Origin: JANQTF01 sp041741415
Lineage (GTDB): Bacteria > Bacteroidota > Bacteroidia > J057
Assembly (NCBI GenBank): GCA_041741415.1
Contig: JBGSKC010000036.1
Span: 186,001 to 250,000 of the forward strand
Direction of reading: 5' to 3'
Length of the DNA stretch: 64,000 bases
Shown: one piece after another, positions 9,801 to 17,950 of the stretch
Layout of the letters: every line of letters begins with the position of its first letter
How positions within the stretch are numbered: the first letter of the stretch is position 1
Notes under the pieces: model-generated
The model's database searches: none
Seen by the model: only the letters and a program-made list of their open reading frames with translations
What the model was told of the DNA's origin: nothing
Made by a program: the position numbers and the translations under genes

Positions 9801-9952
9801 TCGTTGATATCGCCGGGAAGGTGGTTTATCGCTCTGTTGTTTCTGATGGGCAAATCGTCATACCGGCAAATGACTTTGTTAGCGGGGTGTATGTAATTTC
9901 CGTTCGCAGCAAAGGCGGTGTTGCCAATAAAAAAATGGTGGTAACCAGGTGA
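6875..9952 (+). CDS. SBBP-type beta-propeller repeat protein, T9SS cargo
   Basis: A 1025-residue secreted protein. I chose the ATG at 6875 because it gives a clean signal peptide (MKYFNLALG to about residue 24); the frame opens at 6821. The body is 14 repeats of about 65-67 residues, each with DFDPGAGT, then a D-F-Q-K stretch, GNFLWAKSFGG and DASGNVYTTG. These resemble SBBP/beta-propeller repeats, and the acidic DFDPGxGT turn could bind calcium (inference). The last 75 residues (FIVFPNPVS, then GVYVISV, ending KKMVV) are a type A T9SS sorting domain, so the protein should be carried across the outer membrane and attached at the surface. Function is unknown: adhesion or a structural role are both possible. 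Confidence 0.93.
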   Translation: MKYFNLALGVLAAIFFPVAPLPAQTFEWARTYRDMSSDLGQTITLDPSGNIYTVGYFESTADFDPGAGTSYLTTNGGRDIFIQKMDPAGNLIWVKSIGGASGDAGLSVTIDPAGNLLVTGNFIFTVDFDPGAGTTILDAGSNGASNIFVLKLDANGNFLWAKSFGGTGFDSGNAISTDASGNVYTTGAFRGSADFDPGPGTSVLNGSGVGSDVFVQKLDPGGNFVWARSFGGTSFDSGISLALDASGNVFTVGTFQGTADLDPGAGTSSHTASGSFGDLFIQSMDSNGNFLWAKSIGGSGDEGGPSVNLDATGNLVITGNFQETVDFDPGAGTISLTSNGFYDIFVLKMDNGGNTLWAKGFGGALDDRGSSLAIDASGNVYTTGIFQETVDFDPGTGTSNLTSNGQHDIFVQKLDAGGNFLWAKSFGGENSDGANDLVLDASGNVFTTGNFGKTVDFDPGTGTALFKATGDSDIFVHKLNEDGEFQWAKTFGGAIYDAGGLIAVDASGNIVSTGQFQSALDVNPGATIFNLQAKGTGSDVFVQKMDAGGNFLWAKSFGGPEDDRSLSIAADATGNVYTTGIFRGDADFDPGTGTSTLTSNGNADIFIQKLDATGNFVWAISVGGSSDDTVASIAIDASGNVLIAGAFQGTVDFDPGAGSSNSSANGNRDAFVLKLNNDGDFIWARSFGGGADDAASSLVTTSSGQVYSAGSFGATVDFDPGAGVSNLSATGTANIYVHKMDAAGNFLWATSFGGSAVDQLNAIAADAEGRVFSTGSYQGTIDVDPGAGTSNLSANGGSDVFVHAMNADGDFLWANSFGGNADDSGQALAVDSAGNIYTAGRFQGTTDADPGAGTFNLDANGSNDVFVQKTDANGLFLWAKSLGGPCDDRANAIAVDAPGNVHTSGQFQETVDFDPDSGTTNLISQGFRDIFVQKMNQITTAVERELTEQFDFIVFPNPVSTSLTVANLPARATVEIVDIAGKVVYRSVVSDGQIVIPANDFVSGVYVISVRSKGGVANKKMVVTR

Positions 9953-10358
9953 GCCGATGGACTTACCCTGACAAAATCCGCTCCGCCATCCTGAGCAGTG
10001 GTCTCTTCAGAAGCGGGAGGTCAGACGGGAGCGGCTTCGCCTCCAGTCCCGCCTGCGGCAACACATGTAAGCCGACCCTGGAAGGGTCGAAGCTTTGTAG
10101 CATCGCCGGATGGTTCATTTTTCCCGTGTGCGACCGCTCAGCGGTCGCACACGGCTTTTCGTGGAAGATGCCTGTCAGCTACAAAGCTTCGACCTCGCTG
10201 AGGTCGGCTTTCACCCTGCGAAGCCGATTCGCTCAAGAAGCGGGAAGTCAGACTGGAGAAATTCTTTGATTCCAGTCTCGCAGCAAAGCGGTCTCAACCT
10301 CCTCCCATCTTACACAGAAAATTGCTAACCTTACAGCAAATTGTTCTGAAGCTGTTTC
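9953..10358. other. Intergenic region with palindromes
   Basis: No gene is supported. It contains two copies of the AAGCGGGARGTCAGAC-type repeat (about 10011-10030 and 10235-10257) and the nested hairpin at 10086-10193. Promoter elements for the epimerase gene were not identified. Confidence 0.6.
10086..10193. repeat. Nested inverted repeat with 31-bp perfect hairpin
   Basis: Outer arms GTCGAAGCTTTGTAGC (10086-10101) and GCTACAAAGCTTCGAC (10178-10193) are exact 16-bp reverse complements. Inside, CCGTGTGCGACCGCT (10124-10138) and AGCGGTCGCACACGG (10140-10154) form a second perfect stem with a one-base loop. A related GATCGAAGTTTTGTAGCATC lies at about 53160. This is a dispersed palindromic element rather than a simple terminator. 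Confidence 0.8.
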
Positions 10359-11339
10359 ATGAAAAAAGTATTCGTTACCGGTGGGGATGGCCTGCTGGGA
10401 ATCCACGTGGTGGAGGAGCTCCTCTCGCGGGGAATGGAAGTCACTGTGCTGGTACAACCAGGCAGGCGAAATGGCATGCTGGATGGCCTTGCGCTGCAGC
10501 AGGCTGAGGGCGACCTCCTCGATCCCGCCCTCATCACGAGGCTGGTGGCCGGCCACGACGCCGTCATTCACCTTGCCGCCTTCACCGCAGTATTTCCCAG
10601 CAAAGGCGATATTTTCTGGAAGGTCAATGTCACGGGCACCGACAACATCATCGAAGCCTGTTTGCAAAACAACGTCCGACGGCTGGTGGTCTGCTCCAGT
10701 GCCAGTGTGTATGAGTTTGGCAGCAAGGCCCACCCCGGCGTGGAAGGGCGCCTTCGCCAGCGCGGAACGCTCGACTATATCGACTCCAAGCAGGAAGCCC
10801 AGCTCCACGTGGAGCGGGCCGTGAAGGAGCGGGGTCTGCCGGCCATCATCGTCAACCCAACCTTCATGATCGGGGCCAAAGACAGCAAGCCTTCTTCCGG
10901 TGAGTTCATGGTCAACGTGTACAAAGGCAATGTGCCGGGATACACACGGGGCGGCAAAAACTGGGTGTTTGTGCAGGATGCGGCCACAGCAGTGGTCAAT
11001 GCCCTGACCCGGGGCCGGATCGGGGAATCCTACATCCTGGGGCATGAAAATCTTAGCTTTCAGGAAAGTATGAACATCATCGGCGAGGTGACGGGCAAAA
11101 AAGTGCCCCGGCTGGCGGTGCCATCGTTCGCCATCCTGGCCATTGGCCGGGCCAGCAGCCTGTTCTATCAGCTCACAGGAAGGAAGGTGAAGCTTAGTTA
11201 TGAAATGGCCAAAATCAGCACGGAAGGCCATTATTTTTCGCCTCAAAAAGCCGTGACGGAATTGGGCCTTCCTCAAACTCCCATCCGCCAGGCCTTTGCT
11301 GAGGCTCACGAATGGTTTTCAAAACACGGTTATTACTGA
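10359..11339 (+). CDS. NAD(P)-dependent epimerase/reductase (extended SDR)
   Basis: A 326-residue cytoplasmic protein of the extended short-chain dehydrogenase family. The Rossmann motif GGDGLLG is at residues 8-14 and the catalytic YxxxK is in YIDSKQEAQ after the SSASVYE strand. The pattern resembles dihydroflavonol-4-reductase-like and hopanoid-associated sugar epimerases: it acts on a nucleotide sugar or a ketone using NAD(P)H. It is followed by a strong bidirectional hairpin, and the next gene converges on it, so it is probably monocistronic. The substrate cannot be assigned. Confidence 0.92.
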   Translation: MKKVFVTGGDGLLGIHVVEELLSRGMEVTVLVQPGRRNGMLDGLALQQAEGDLLDPALITRLVAGHDAVIHLAAFTAVFPSKGDIFWKVNVTGTDNIIEACLQNNVRRLVVCSSASVYEFGSKAHPGVEGRLRQRGTLDYIDSKQEAQLHVERAVKERGLPAIIVNPTFMIGAKDSKPSSGEFMVNVYKGNVPGYTRGGKNWVFVQDAATAVVNALTRGRIGESYILGHENLSFQESMNIIGEVTGKKVPRLAVPSFAILAIGRASSLFYQLTGRKVKLSYEMAKISTEGHYFSPQKAVTELGLPQTPIRQAFAEAHEWFSKHGYY

Positions 11340-11362
11340 CCTGCGGCGGATGCCAAAAAAGG

Positions 11363-11397
11363 AACAGCGCGCAGAAATCGAATTTCTGCGCGCTGTT
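11363..11397. terminator. Bidirectional hairpin terminator
   Basis: AACAGCGCGCAGAAAT (11363-11378) and ATTTCTGCGCGCTGTT (11382-11397) form a perfect 16-bp stem with loop CGA. It lies between the convergent epimerase gene and the BNR-propeller gene. An AAAAAA run lies just to the left, giving a T-run for the minus-strand transcript. Confidence 0.8.
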
Positions 11398-11416
11398 GTG
11401 TTCCGGGCCGGGGACC

Positions 11417-14400
11417 TTATTTCCAAACCGGCAGCCTGCCGGGCGTATAGGGTGCTCCGGCTGCGTCGAGGGCGGCCTCGAGCTTGTCAGCTTCGGCCAG
11501 GATAGCCTTCATTTCCTCATACACCGGCTTGAACTGCTCCTCCACCAGCCGGTAGCTCATGCGCATCGTTTCGGTGGGAGCGGCGCTGGTGCCGTAGATG
11601 CCATACAGAATTCCGTAGAGGCGACCCGACAGGCCGGGCAGGGTTTCAAACTCACGCCGCGAGAGGCTGCGGTCGCCGTTTAGCTGGCGGTTTATCTCCC
11701 GGAGGCGGGCCTTGAGCTGGCTCACAGTCTCGAGCAGGGCCAGGTCTGCCCCCGGCGTTTGCTTGATCGCCTGCTCCCAAACGCTCACCCGCTCGTCGAG
11801 CTCGCCGCGCAGGGCATTCGTTCCCCACACCACCTTGCCCAGGTCGTTGACTTCGGTCAGGAACGCCAGAACGGCAGCTTTGTCTGCAGCAGCCAGGCTG
11901 GCCAGGTTGATCGGCACCACTTCAAAGCTCACTGGCGCCACGAGCTGGGTAAGCTTGCCGCCACTGCTCAGGTGCATGTCAACAGTGTAGGTGCCGGGCA
12001 CAGCGGAAGGGCCATTGTCGCTGCCACTATTGGCCGACACTGGCGCGCCGGAGGGCATTTTGAAGGTCCAGGTAAGGCGCTGCAGGCCCTCGGAAGCTGG
12101 CTGCTGGATGCGGGTCACTACTTCTCCCGCGCTGTTGCGGATCACAAACAGCAGGTAGGCCGCTTCTTCGGCGTCCTCAGCCCGCAGGGCCTCGGCACTC
12201 GGGTACCGGATTGGCTGGTTATTATTTGCCGCCTCTTTCTCAGCCTCCTGGCGTTGGGCCTTCAGGCTTTTGGGGGCTTCCTTCAGGTAAAAGGTGATGA
12301 CGGCGCCCGGCTCAGGGTTGGGGGTCGAAAAGTGGGATTCGCCCTGAAAACCCTTTCCCGGATACATCAGCGGACTCGAAGGCTGGTACAACAGGGCGTC
12401 TTTCACCGGGAAAATCATGGCGGGCTGGGCCAGGGCCTCTTCGCTCAGATGCCGCAGCGGGCTGTAATCATCCAGCACATAAAACCCGCGCCCGAAAGTG
12501 GCCAGCACGAGGTCGCTCTCCCGGCGCTGAATGTCCAGGTCGCGAACCGCGATGGTGGGCAACCCGCTTTTGAGCTGGAGCCATTTTTTACCGCCGTCCA
12601 CGCTGGTAAACACCCCGAATTCGGTCCCGACAAACAGCAGGCTGGCTTTCACGTGGTCCTCGGCGAGGGTGTAGGTGGAGCCGCGCTCCGGCAGATCGCC
12701 TGTGATGGCGGTCCAGGTGGCTCCGCGGTCGGTTGACTTCAGCACATAGGGCTTGAAATCGCCGTTTTTGTGGTTGTTGAACACCGCAAAAACGGTGTTT
12801 TCATCGTGCCGCGAAGCGACCAGTTGGTTGACGTAGGTGCGCTCCGGAACACCAGGGAAGCTCTCGTAGCGGGTCCAGGACTCGCCGCCATTGGTGCTCA
12901 CGTGGATCAGGCCGTCGTCGGTGCCGATGTAAAGCAGGCCTTCGCGCAGCGGCGATTCGTCGAGCGCCACGACATTGCCATAAATGGAGGTCGAAGCATT
13001 TTTCGCCACAGCATCCACGCCCCACACTTTGCCCATCACTTCAAGCTGGTTGCGGTCGAGCTGGCGGGAGAGGTCGGGGCTAATGACCTTCCAGGTGTTG
13101 CCGCGGTCGTCGGAGCGGAAAACCTTGTTAGCGGCGAAATACAGCCGGGTAGGATTGTGGGGGCTCAGGAGCAAGGGCGCATCCCAGTTCCAGCGGAAGG
13201 CAGCTTCGCCAGGGCCTTCTGCCGGGCGGATGTCGAGCACCTCGCCGCTGCGCTTGTCGTAGCGGACCAGCCCTCCGTATTGCGATTGCGCATACACGAT
13301 GTTGGGATCTTTGGGATCGACCTGCGTTTCAAAGCCGTCGCCGCCGTTGGTGAGGTACCAGTCGAAATTGGCAATGCCGTTGCTGCTCGTGGTGCGGCTG
13401 GGCCCGCCGATGGAGAAGTTGTCCTGGGTGCCGCCGTAGAGGTGGTAAAATGGCAGGCCGTTGTCGGTGGAGACTTTGTAAAACTGCGTTACGGGCAAAT
13501 TCGGCTTAAACTGCCAGGTGGCCGCGGCGTCCCAGCTTTCGTAGATGCCGCCATCGCAGCCGATGAGGTAGTGTTTTGCATTGGCCGGGTCGATCCACAT
13601 GCAGTGGTTGTCCACGTGCTTGGAGCGCTCGCCGAGCTGGTTCCAGGTTTTGCCGCCGTCGTTCGTGACCATGGCGTAGGTATCCATCGAATAGACCCTG
13701 TCCACATCGTGCGGATCGGCCACGATTTCCTGGTAGTAGTTGGAGCTTGTCGAGAAGGACGACATTTTTTCCCAGGAGGCCCCCCTGTTGAAGGAGCGGA
13801 AGAAGCCGCCGCGGTCGCCGGCTTCGAGGATGGCATAAACCACGTCGGGATTCACGGGCGAAACGGCCATGCCGATGCGTCCTTTGTCGCCGCCGGGCAG
13901 GCCACTCTCCGCTTTGGTCCAGGTTTCGCCGCCGTCGGTGGAGCGGTAAATAGTGGATTCGGGGCCGCCGCCGATGAAGGTCCACACGCGGCGGGTGCGC
14001 TGCCAGCTGCTGGCGTAGAGCAGGTTGGGGTTGCGCGGGTCCATGTGAACCTCGTTGATGCCGGTATGCTCCGACACGGATAGAACCTGCTTCCAGGTTT
14101 TGCCGCCGTCGGTTGTTTTGTAGAGGCCGCGTTCACCGCCGCTTTTCCAGAGCGGGCCCTGGGCTGCCACCCACACGATGTCGGGGTTGGTGGGGTGAAT
14201 GAGGATTTTGCCGATGTGCTCGGACTCTTTGAGGCCCATGTTGGTCCAGGAGCGGCCACCATCTTCGGATTTATACACCCCGTCGCCGTAGGCCACGGAG
14301 CGCTGTCCGTTGTTTTCGCCGGTGCCGACCCAGATCAGGTGGGGGTTGCCGGGTGCCATGGCGATGCAGCCGATGGAATAGGAGCCTTCGCCGTCGAAGA

Positions 14401-14683
14401 TGGGCTCGTAGGTGGTGCCAGCGTTGGTTGTTTTCCAGACACCGCCGGAGGCCACGGCGACATAGTATTCAGAGGGATTGGCGGGGTTGACAGCGAAGTC
14501 GGAGATGCGGCCCGAGGTGAGGGCGGGGCCCACGCTGCGAAAAGAGAGACCCGATAGCGTGGAAGCGCTGAGGGAAGTGTCGGCGGGAGCAGCCGGTGTT
14601 TCCGGGGTGGCTTTTTTGCGCTGCGCCTGCGCGGGGAAGAAACTGACAAGCAGCAGCGCCGCGATGGATAAGAGTCGAAGCAT
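11417..14683 (-). CDS. Large exported BNR/VPS10-type beta-propeller protein
   Basis: A 1088-residue protein with a signal peptide (MLRLLSIAALLLVSFFPAQAQ). Residues about 45-740 are BNR/sortilin-like propeller repeats: GGVWKTTNAGTTYEPIFD, YKSEDGGRSWTNMG, YKTTDGGKTWKQV, YRSTDGGETWTKAE. The C-terminal 300 residues hold a beta-sandwich-like region and a helical tail. Such proteins are annotated as glycosyl hydrolase-like (Asp-box) but no catalytic set is obvious, so I make no enzymatic claim. No T9SS domain is visible, so a periplasmic or outer-membrane-associated location is inferred. A paralogue of the same layout lies at 53509-56661. Confidence 0.9.
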   Translation of the reverse strand: MLRLLSIAALLLVSFFPAQAQRKKATPETPAAPADTSLSASTLSGLSFRSVGPALTSGRISDFAVNPANPSEYYVAVASGGVWKTTNAGTTYEPIFDGEGSYSIGCIAMAPGNPHLIWVGTGENNGQRSVAYGDGVYKSEDGGRSWTNMGLKESEHIGKILIHPTNPDIVWVAAQGPLWKSGGERGLYKTTDGGKTWKQVLSVSEHTGINEVHMDPRNPNLLYASSWQRTRRVWTFIGGGPESTIYRSTDGGETWTKAESGLPGGDKGRIGMAVSPVNPDVVYAILEAGDRGGFFRSFNRGASWEKMSSFSTSSNYYQEIVADPHDVDRVYSMDTYAMVTNDGGKTWNQLGERSKHVDNHCMWIDPANAKHYLIGCDGGIYESWDAAATWQFKPNLPVTQFYKVSTDNGLPFYHLYGGTQDNFSIGGPSRTTSSNGIANFDWYLTNGGDGFETQVDPKDPNIVYAQSQYGGLVRYDKRSGEVLDIRPAEGPGEAAFRWNWDAPLLLSPHNPTRLYFAANKVFRSDDRGNTWKVISPDLSRQLDRNQLEVMGKVWGVDAVAKNASTSIYGNVVALDESPLREGLLYIGTDDGLIHVSTNGGESWTRYESFPGVPERTYVNQLVASRHDENTVFAVFNNHKNGDFKPYVLKSTDRGATWTAITGDLPERGSTYTLAEDHVKASLLFVGTEFGVFTSVDGGKKWLQLKSGLPTIAVRDLDIQRRESDLVLATFGRGFYVLDDYSPLRHLSEEALAQPAMIFPVKDALLYQPSSPLMYPGKGFQGESHFSTPNPEPGAVITFYLKEAPKSLKAQRQEAEKEAANNNQPIRYPSAEALRAEDAEEAAYLLFVIRNSAGEVVTRIQQPASEGLQRLTWTFKMPSGAPVSANSGSDNGPSAVPGTYTVDMHLSSGGKLTQLVAPVSFEVVPINLASLAAADKAAVLAFLTEVNDLGKVVWGTNALRGELDERVSVWEQAIKQTPGADLALLETVSQLKARLREINRQLNGDRSLSRREFETLPGLSGRLYGILYGIYGTSAAPTETMRMSYRLVEEQFKPVYEEMKAILAEADKLEAALDAAGAPYTPGRLPVWK

Positions 14684-14851
14684 CAGGAAAAAAATGGTGG
14701 TGAGAAAACAAGGAAAAGGGAAGGAACGATCCAGCCCTGAACTTGCGAAAAACCTGCGAAAAAGCCGCGACCCTGCTCGTGGAACTTGCAGAAGGGATTG
14801 GGGAAGTGGGCGGGGAAATGGGGGGATAAACGTGGACCCCGGGAGTATCCA

Positions 14852-17800
14852 TTAAATTGTGTCAGGATCCTGAGGCTTGGCGATCCCACCCCTGGGAGCC
14901 ATAGCCCCTCCCACCAAAAACAAACTCGCAACCGTTCCGCTCGCAATCCCGCCTAATATCGCCAGGCAGAGTGGCCCCTGCAAGGCGTAGGCCAAGCCGT
15001 CGGTCCAGAGAATCGGGGCTACTGCCAGCATGGTTGTGAGGGAGGTGAGCACAATGGACCGAAACCGGCTCAGGCCCGCCTGCACCATGGCCTCCCGCGG
15101 CGCCACGCCCTCCCGCCGAAGGCGATTCGCCGCGTCTACCTTCAAAATTGCGTCGTTTACCACGATCCCTCCCACCACGACCATGCCGATGCCCGACATC
15201 AGGTTCAGGCCCAGACCAGCAGCCCACAGCGAAAGGAGGCTGCCAGCCAGGCCAAAGGGCACCGTGACCATCACCAGCAGCGGCTGGCGGAAGTTCTCAA
15301 ACTGCGCCACCATCACCAGAAACAGCAGGGCCAATGAAACCAGCAGGAGCCAACCCATCTGCCGGGCCAGGCGGTCGGCATCGCCCGCGTGGGGGTCTGG
15401 ACTTAGGGTAAGCCCGTGTGCCCGCGTCCAGGCCTGAAGGCTGTCGCTAAGGGCCTCCTCCTGCCCGGGTTGTGGCCGCAGCCACAGCGATTGCCGAAGG
15501 CCTTCCGGCCCGGCATGAAGCGCCTGGTACCGCTGAACCCATTCCCCCGCCACCAGCTGCGCCACTGGGACCTGCTCCTCCCCTGCCCGCAGCGCCCGGA
15601 GTCGCATTTCGAGGCTGCCTTCGCTACCCGCAACCAGCTGCATCGGTGTCTGCTGCCCGAAGCTGCGCAAAACGCCCAGGCTCTGCTGCCCGAATTCTGT
15701 GGCCAGGGCCTCCGTAACTTCCTGCTCCTCCAGCCCCGCCCGGGCAATGGCCTCCCCCCGAAGCCGCAGCCGATAACCCGCCTGCGTCCGGGCATCCGGG
15801 AGAATGGCCTCCGCCACCGATGACTGGCCGGCCAGCCATTCCTGAAAGGCCTGAAGCTCCGCCAAAGGCAGCAGGCCCTCCTCGCTGCGACTGTGCAGCA
15901 GGAAGCGCAGCGGGTAGGCATCCTCTGGCATCCAGCCGGATAGCAAACCCGGTGCTTTTTTCCACTCCCACTCCACAGGCGCTGACAGGCTGTCGAGGTC
16001 CGCTGTGAGGCGGCGGCGGAGGGAATCGGGGTCGTTGCTTTGCAGCCGGATGATGGCCTTGTGGCTCCCGAATGGCACCAGGGCCTCCCGCCGGTGAACG
16101 GCCCCCACAAACGACAATTCCTGCCGATCCGGCAAAGCCCAGCGCTCCAGCCTCTCCTGCACGCGGCGGCGGTTTTCCTCCAGCCCCACCTCCGACTCCC
16201 AGCTCAGGTGCAGCTCCATCGTTTCGTCCTGATACTCAGGGAAAACGCTCACCGGCAAAGCCAGGAATGCCCCGGTCCCGGCAAACAGGATGAGCAGCAT
16301 GGCGGCCCAGCTCAGCAGACGGTGGCGGAGGAAAAACAGCAGCAGGGCATGGTAGCGTGGCAGAAGCCAGTCTCCCAGGCCCCGGCGGCTTTCGGGGCGC
16401 GGGCCCGTCTGCTCCCGCCCGGCGCTGATGCGGTACAGCACCGGCAGCAGGCACAAGGCCACCAGCAGCGAGTTACCCAGTGCCAGCGCAATGGCAATGG
16501 CCTGGTCGCGAAAAAAAACGCCCGCCATACCTTCCCCCAACACCAGGGGAAGAAACACCACCAGCGTAGTGAGGGCCGACGCCAGCAAGGGCAGAAACAT
16601 TTCCTGCACAGAGGCGAGAATAGAGGGAATCAGCTGGCGGGTTTGCCGAAACGCCTGGTCGATCCGCTCGATGATGATGATGCCATTGTCAATGAGCACG
16701 CCCACCCCGATGGCGAGACCGGCAAGGGTCATGAGGTTGAAGGTGAGGCCCAGCCAGGCAAACATCAGCAGGGTCATGGCAAGGGAAACAGGAACAGAAA
16801 TGGCCATGAGCAGGGGCGCACGGAAAGAGCCCAGGAAGAGGAACAACAGCAGCATCGCGAAGACCATCCCGTAGGCCACACTCTGGCGGAGGTTGCTGAC
16901 GGTCACAGACACAAACTCAGACTGGTCGCTCACGATGGTCCAGGACAGGGCGGGGGCAAGCTCCGCCTGGGCAGCCATGGCTTCTCTGACCTGTTCGGCG
17001 ACGTCGAGCAGGTTGGCATCCTGGCGACGAAATAATTCCAGCAAAATCACCTCCTGGCCGCCAAGGAGGGTCACAGACCTGGCCGGAGCGGCTTCCAGCC
17101 GGATGTCGGCCACCTCGCCGAGCTGGATGCTGCGGTTCCCCACCCGCAGGGGTAGTTGGGCGAGGTCCTCTTCCGACTGCAGAGTGGCGCTCAGCTCCAG
17201 GTCAAAAAAGGACTGTCCGTCGCGGAAGCGGGCATTGCCCAGGCGGTTGTTGGCCACCTGAACGGCCTGCTGCACCTCGGCCACGCTGAGGCGTGCAGCC
17301 CGAAGGAGCTCAGGATCAGGACTGATGCGCCAGAAGGGCTCGCGAATTCCTTCCACGGCGCAGCGCGCCAGGCCGTCGATTTGTTCCAGGCGGCGCTTCA
17401 AAACGGTGCTGGCGAAAGAGCCCAGGCTGGTGAGGTCCTGGCTGCTGTCAGAAACGGCTACCTGCATCATTGGAATGTCGGCAGCACCAAGCCGCAGTAC
17501 CCGTGGCCGCGGAAGACCAACCGGAAAGAGGTGCCGCATGCGGTCGATGCGCTCATTTACCTGCAAATAGGCCATCGACATCTCCGTTCCCCAGGAGAAA
17601 CGCAGCCGGATAGTGCCTTTTTCTCCAACTGCATAACTCTGAACTTCCTGTAACCCGTCGAGCTGGCTAAGCTCTCCGCGCATCAACGCCAACAGGTGGG
17701 TTTCCAGCTCGTAGGCGTCCTGCCCGGGTGCTGGTACTTCCACGACCAGTTCCGGGAGGGAAAATTCCGGCAGGATACTCAGCGGAATACCGGGCGCCAG

Positions 17801-17875
17801 CAAAAAGCCCGTCAGCACAAGGGCACAGGTCGCCGTCAGTACGCCGATGGGGCGTTGTAGCAAGGTGGAAAGCAT
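14852..17875 (-). CDS. RND efflux pump permease (AcrB/AcrD/AcrF family)
   Basis: A 1007-residue inner-membrane transporter with the usual two-fold RND layout: TM1 at the N-terminus, a periplasmic pore/docking region, a TM2-6 cluster with GVGVLIDNGIIIIERIDQ, a second periplasmic region, and a final cluster with GGIVVNDAILKVDAANRLR. I use the ATG at 17875, which gives the normal MLSTLLQRPIGV start; the frame opens at 17917. It would act as a proton antiporter with the adaptor encoded 75 bp upstream. No TolC-like outer-membrane factor is in the cluster, so one must be supplied from elsewhere. The substrate is unknown; the upstream peptide genes make peptide export a hypothesis. Confidence 0.93.
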   Translation of the reverse strand: MLSTLLQRPIGVLTATCALVLTGFLLAPGIPLSILPEFSLPELVVEVPAPGQDAYELETHLLALMRGELSQLDGLQEVQSYAVGEKGTIRLRFSWGTEMSMAYLQVNERIDRMRHLFPVGLPRPRVLRLGAADIPMMQVAVSDSSQDLTSLGSFASTVLKRRLEQIDGLARCAVEGIREPFWRISPDPELLRAARLSVAEVQQAVQVANNRLGNARFRDGQSFFDLELSATLQSEEDLAQLPLRVGNRSIQLGEVADIRLEAAPARSVTLLGGQEVILLELFRRQDANLLDVAEQVREAMAAQAELAPALSWTIVSDQSEFVSVTVSNLRQSVAYGMVFAMLLLFLFLGSFRAPLLMAISVPVSLAMTLLMFAWLGLTFNLMTLAGLAIGVGVLIDNGIIIIERIDQAFRQTRQLIPSILASVQEMFLPLLASALTTLVVFLPLVLGEGMAGVFFRDQAIAIALALGNSLLVALCLLPVLYRISAGREQTGPRPESRRGLGDWLLPRYHALLLFFLRHRLLSWAAMLLILFAGTGAFLALPVSVFPEYQDETMELHLSWESEVGLEENRRRVQERLERWALPDRQELSFVGAVHRREALVPFGSHKAIIRLQSNDPDSLRRRLTADLDSLSAPVEWEWKKAPGLLSGWMPEDAYPLRFLLHSRSEEGLLPLAELQAFQEWLAGQSSVAEAILPDARTQAGYRLRLRGEAIARAGLEEQEVTEALATEFGQQSLGVLRSFGQQTPMQLVAGSEGSLEMRLRALRAGEEQVPVAQLVAGEWVQRYQALHAGPEGLRQSLWLRPQPGQEEALSDSLQAWTRAHGLTLSPDPHAGDADRLARQMGWLLLVSLALLFLVMVAQFENFRQPLLVMVTVPFGLAGSLLSLWAAGLGLNLMSGIGMVVVGGIVVNDAILKVDAANRLRREGVAPREAMVQAGLSRFRSIVLTSLTTMLAVAPILWTDGLAYALQGPLCLAILGGIASGTVASLFLVGGAMAPRGGIAKPQDPDTI

Positions 17876-17950
17876 GGCTAAAAGCAATGAAGGGTGGAAA
17901 GTGGTTGATGGGAACAAACAATCCAGAAGCAGGTGCGAAGCCTGGGGTAC

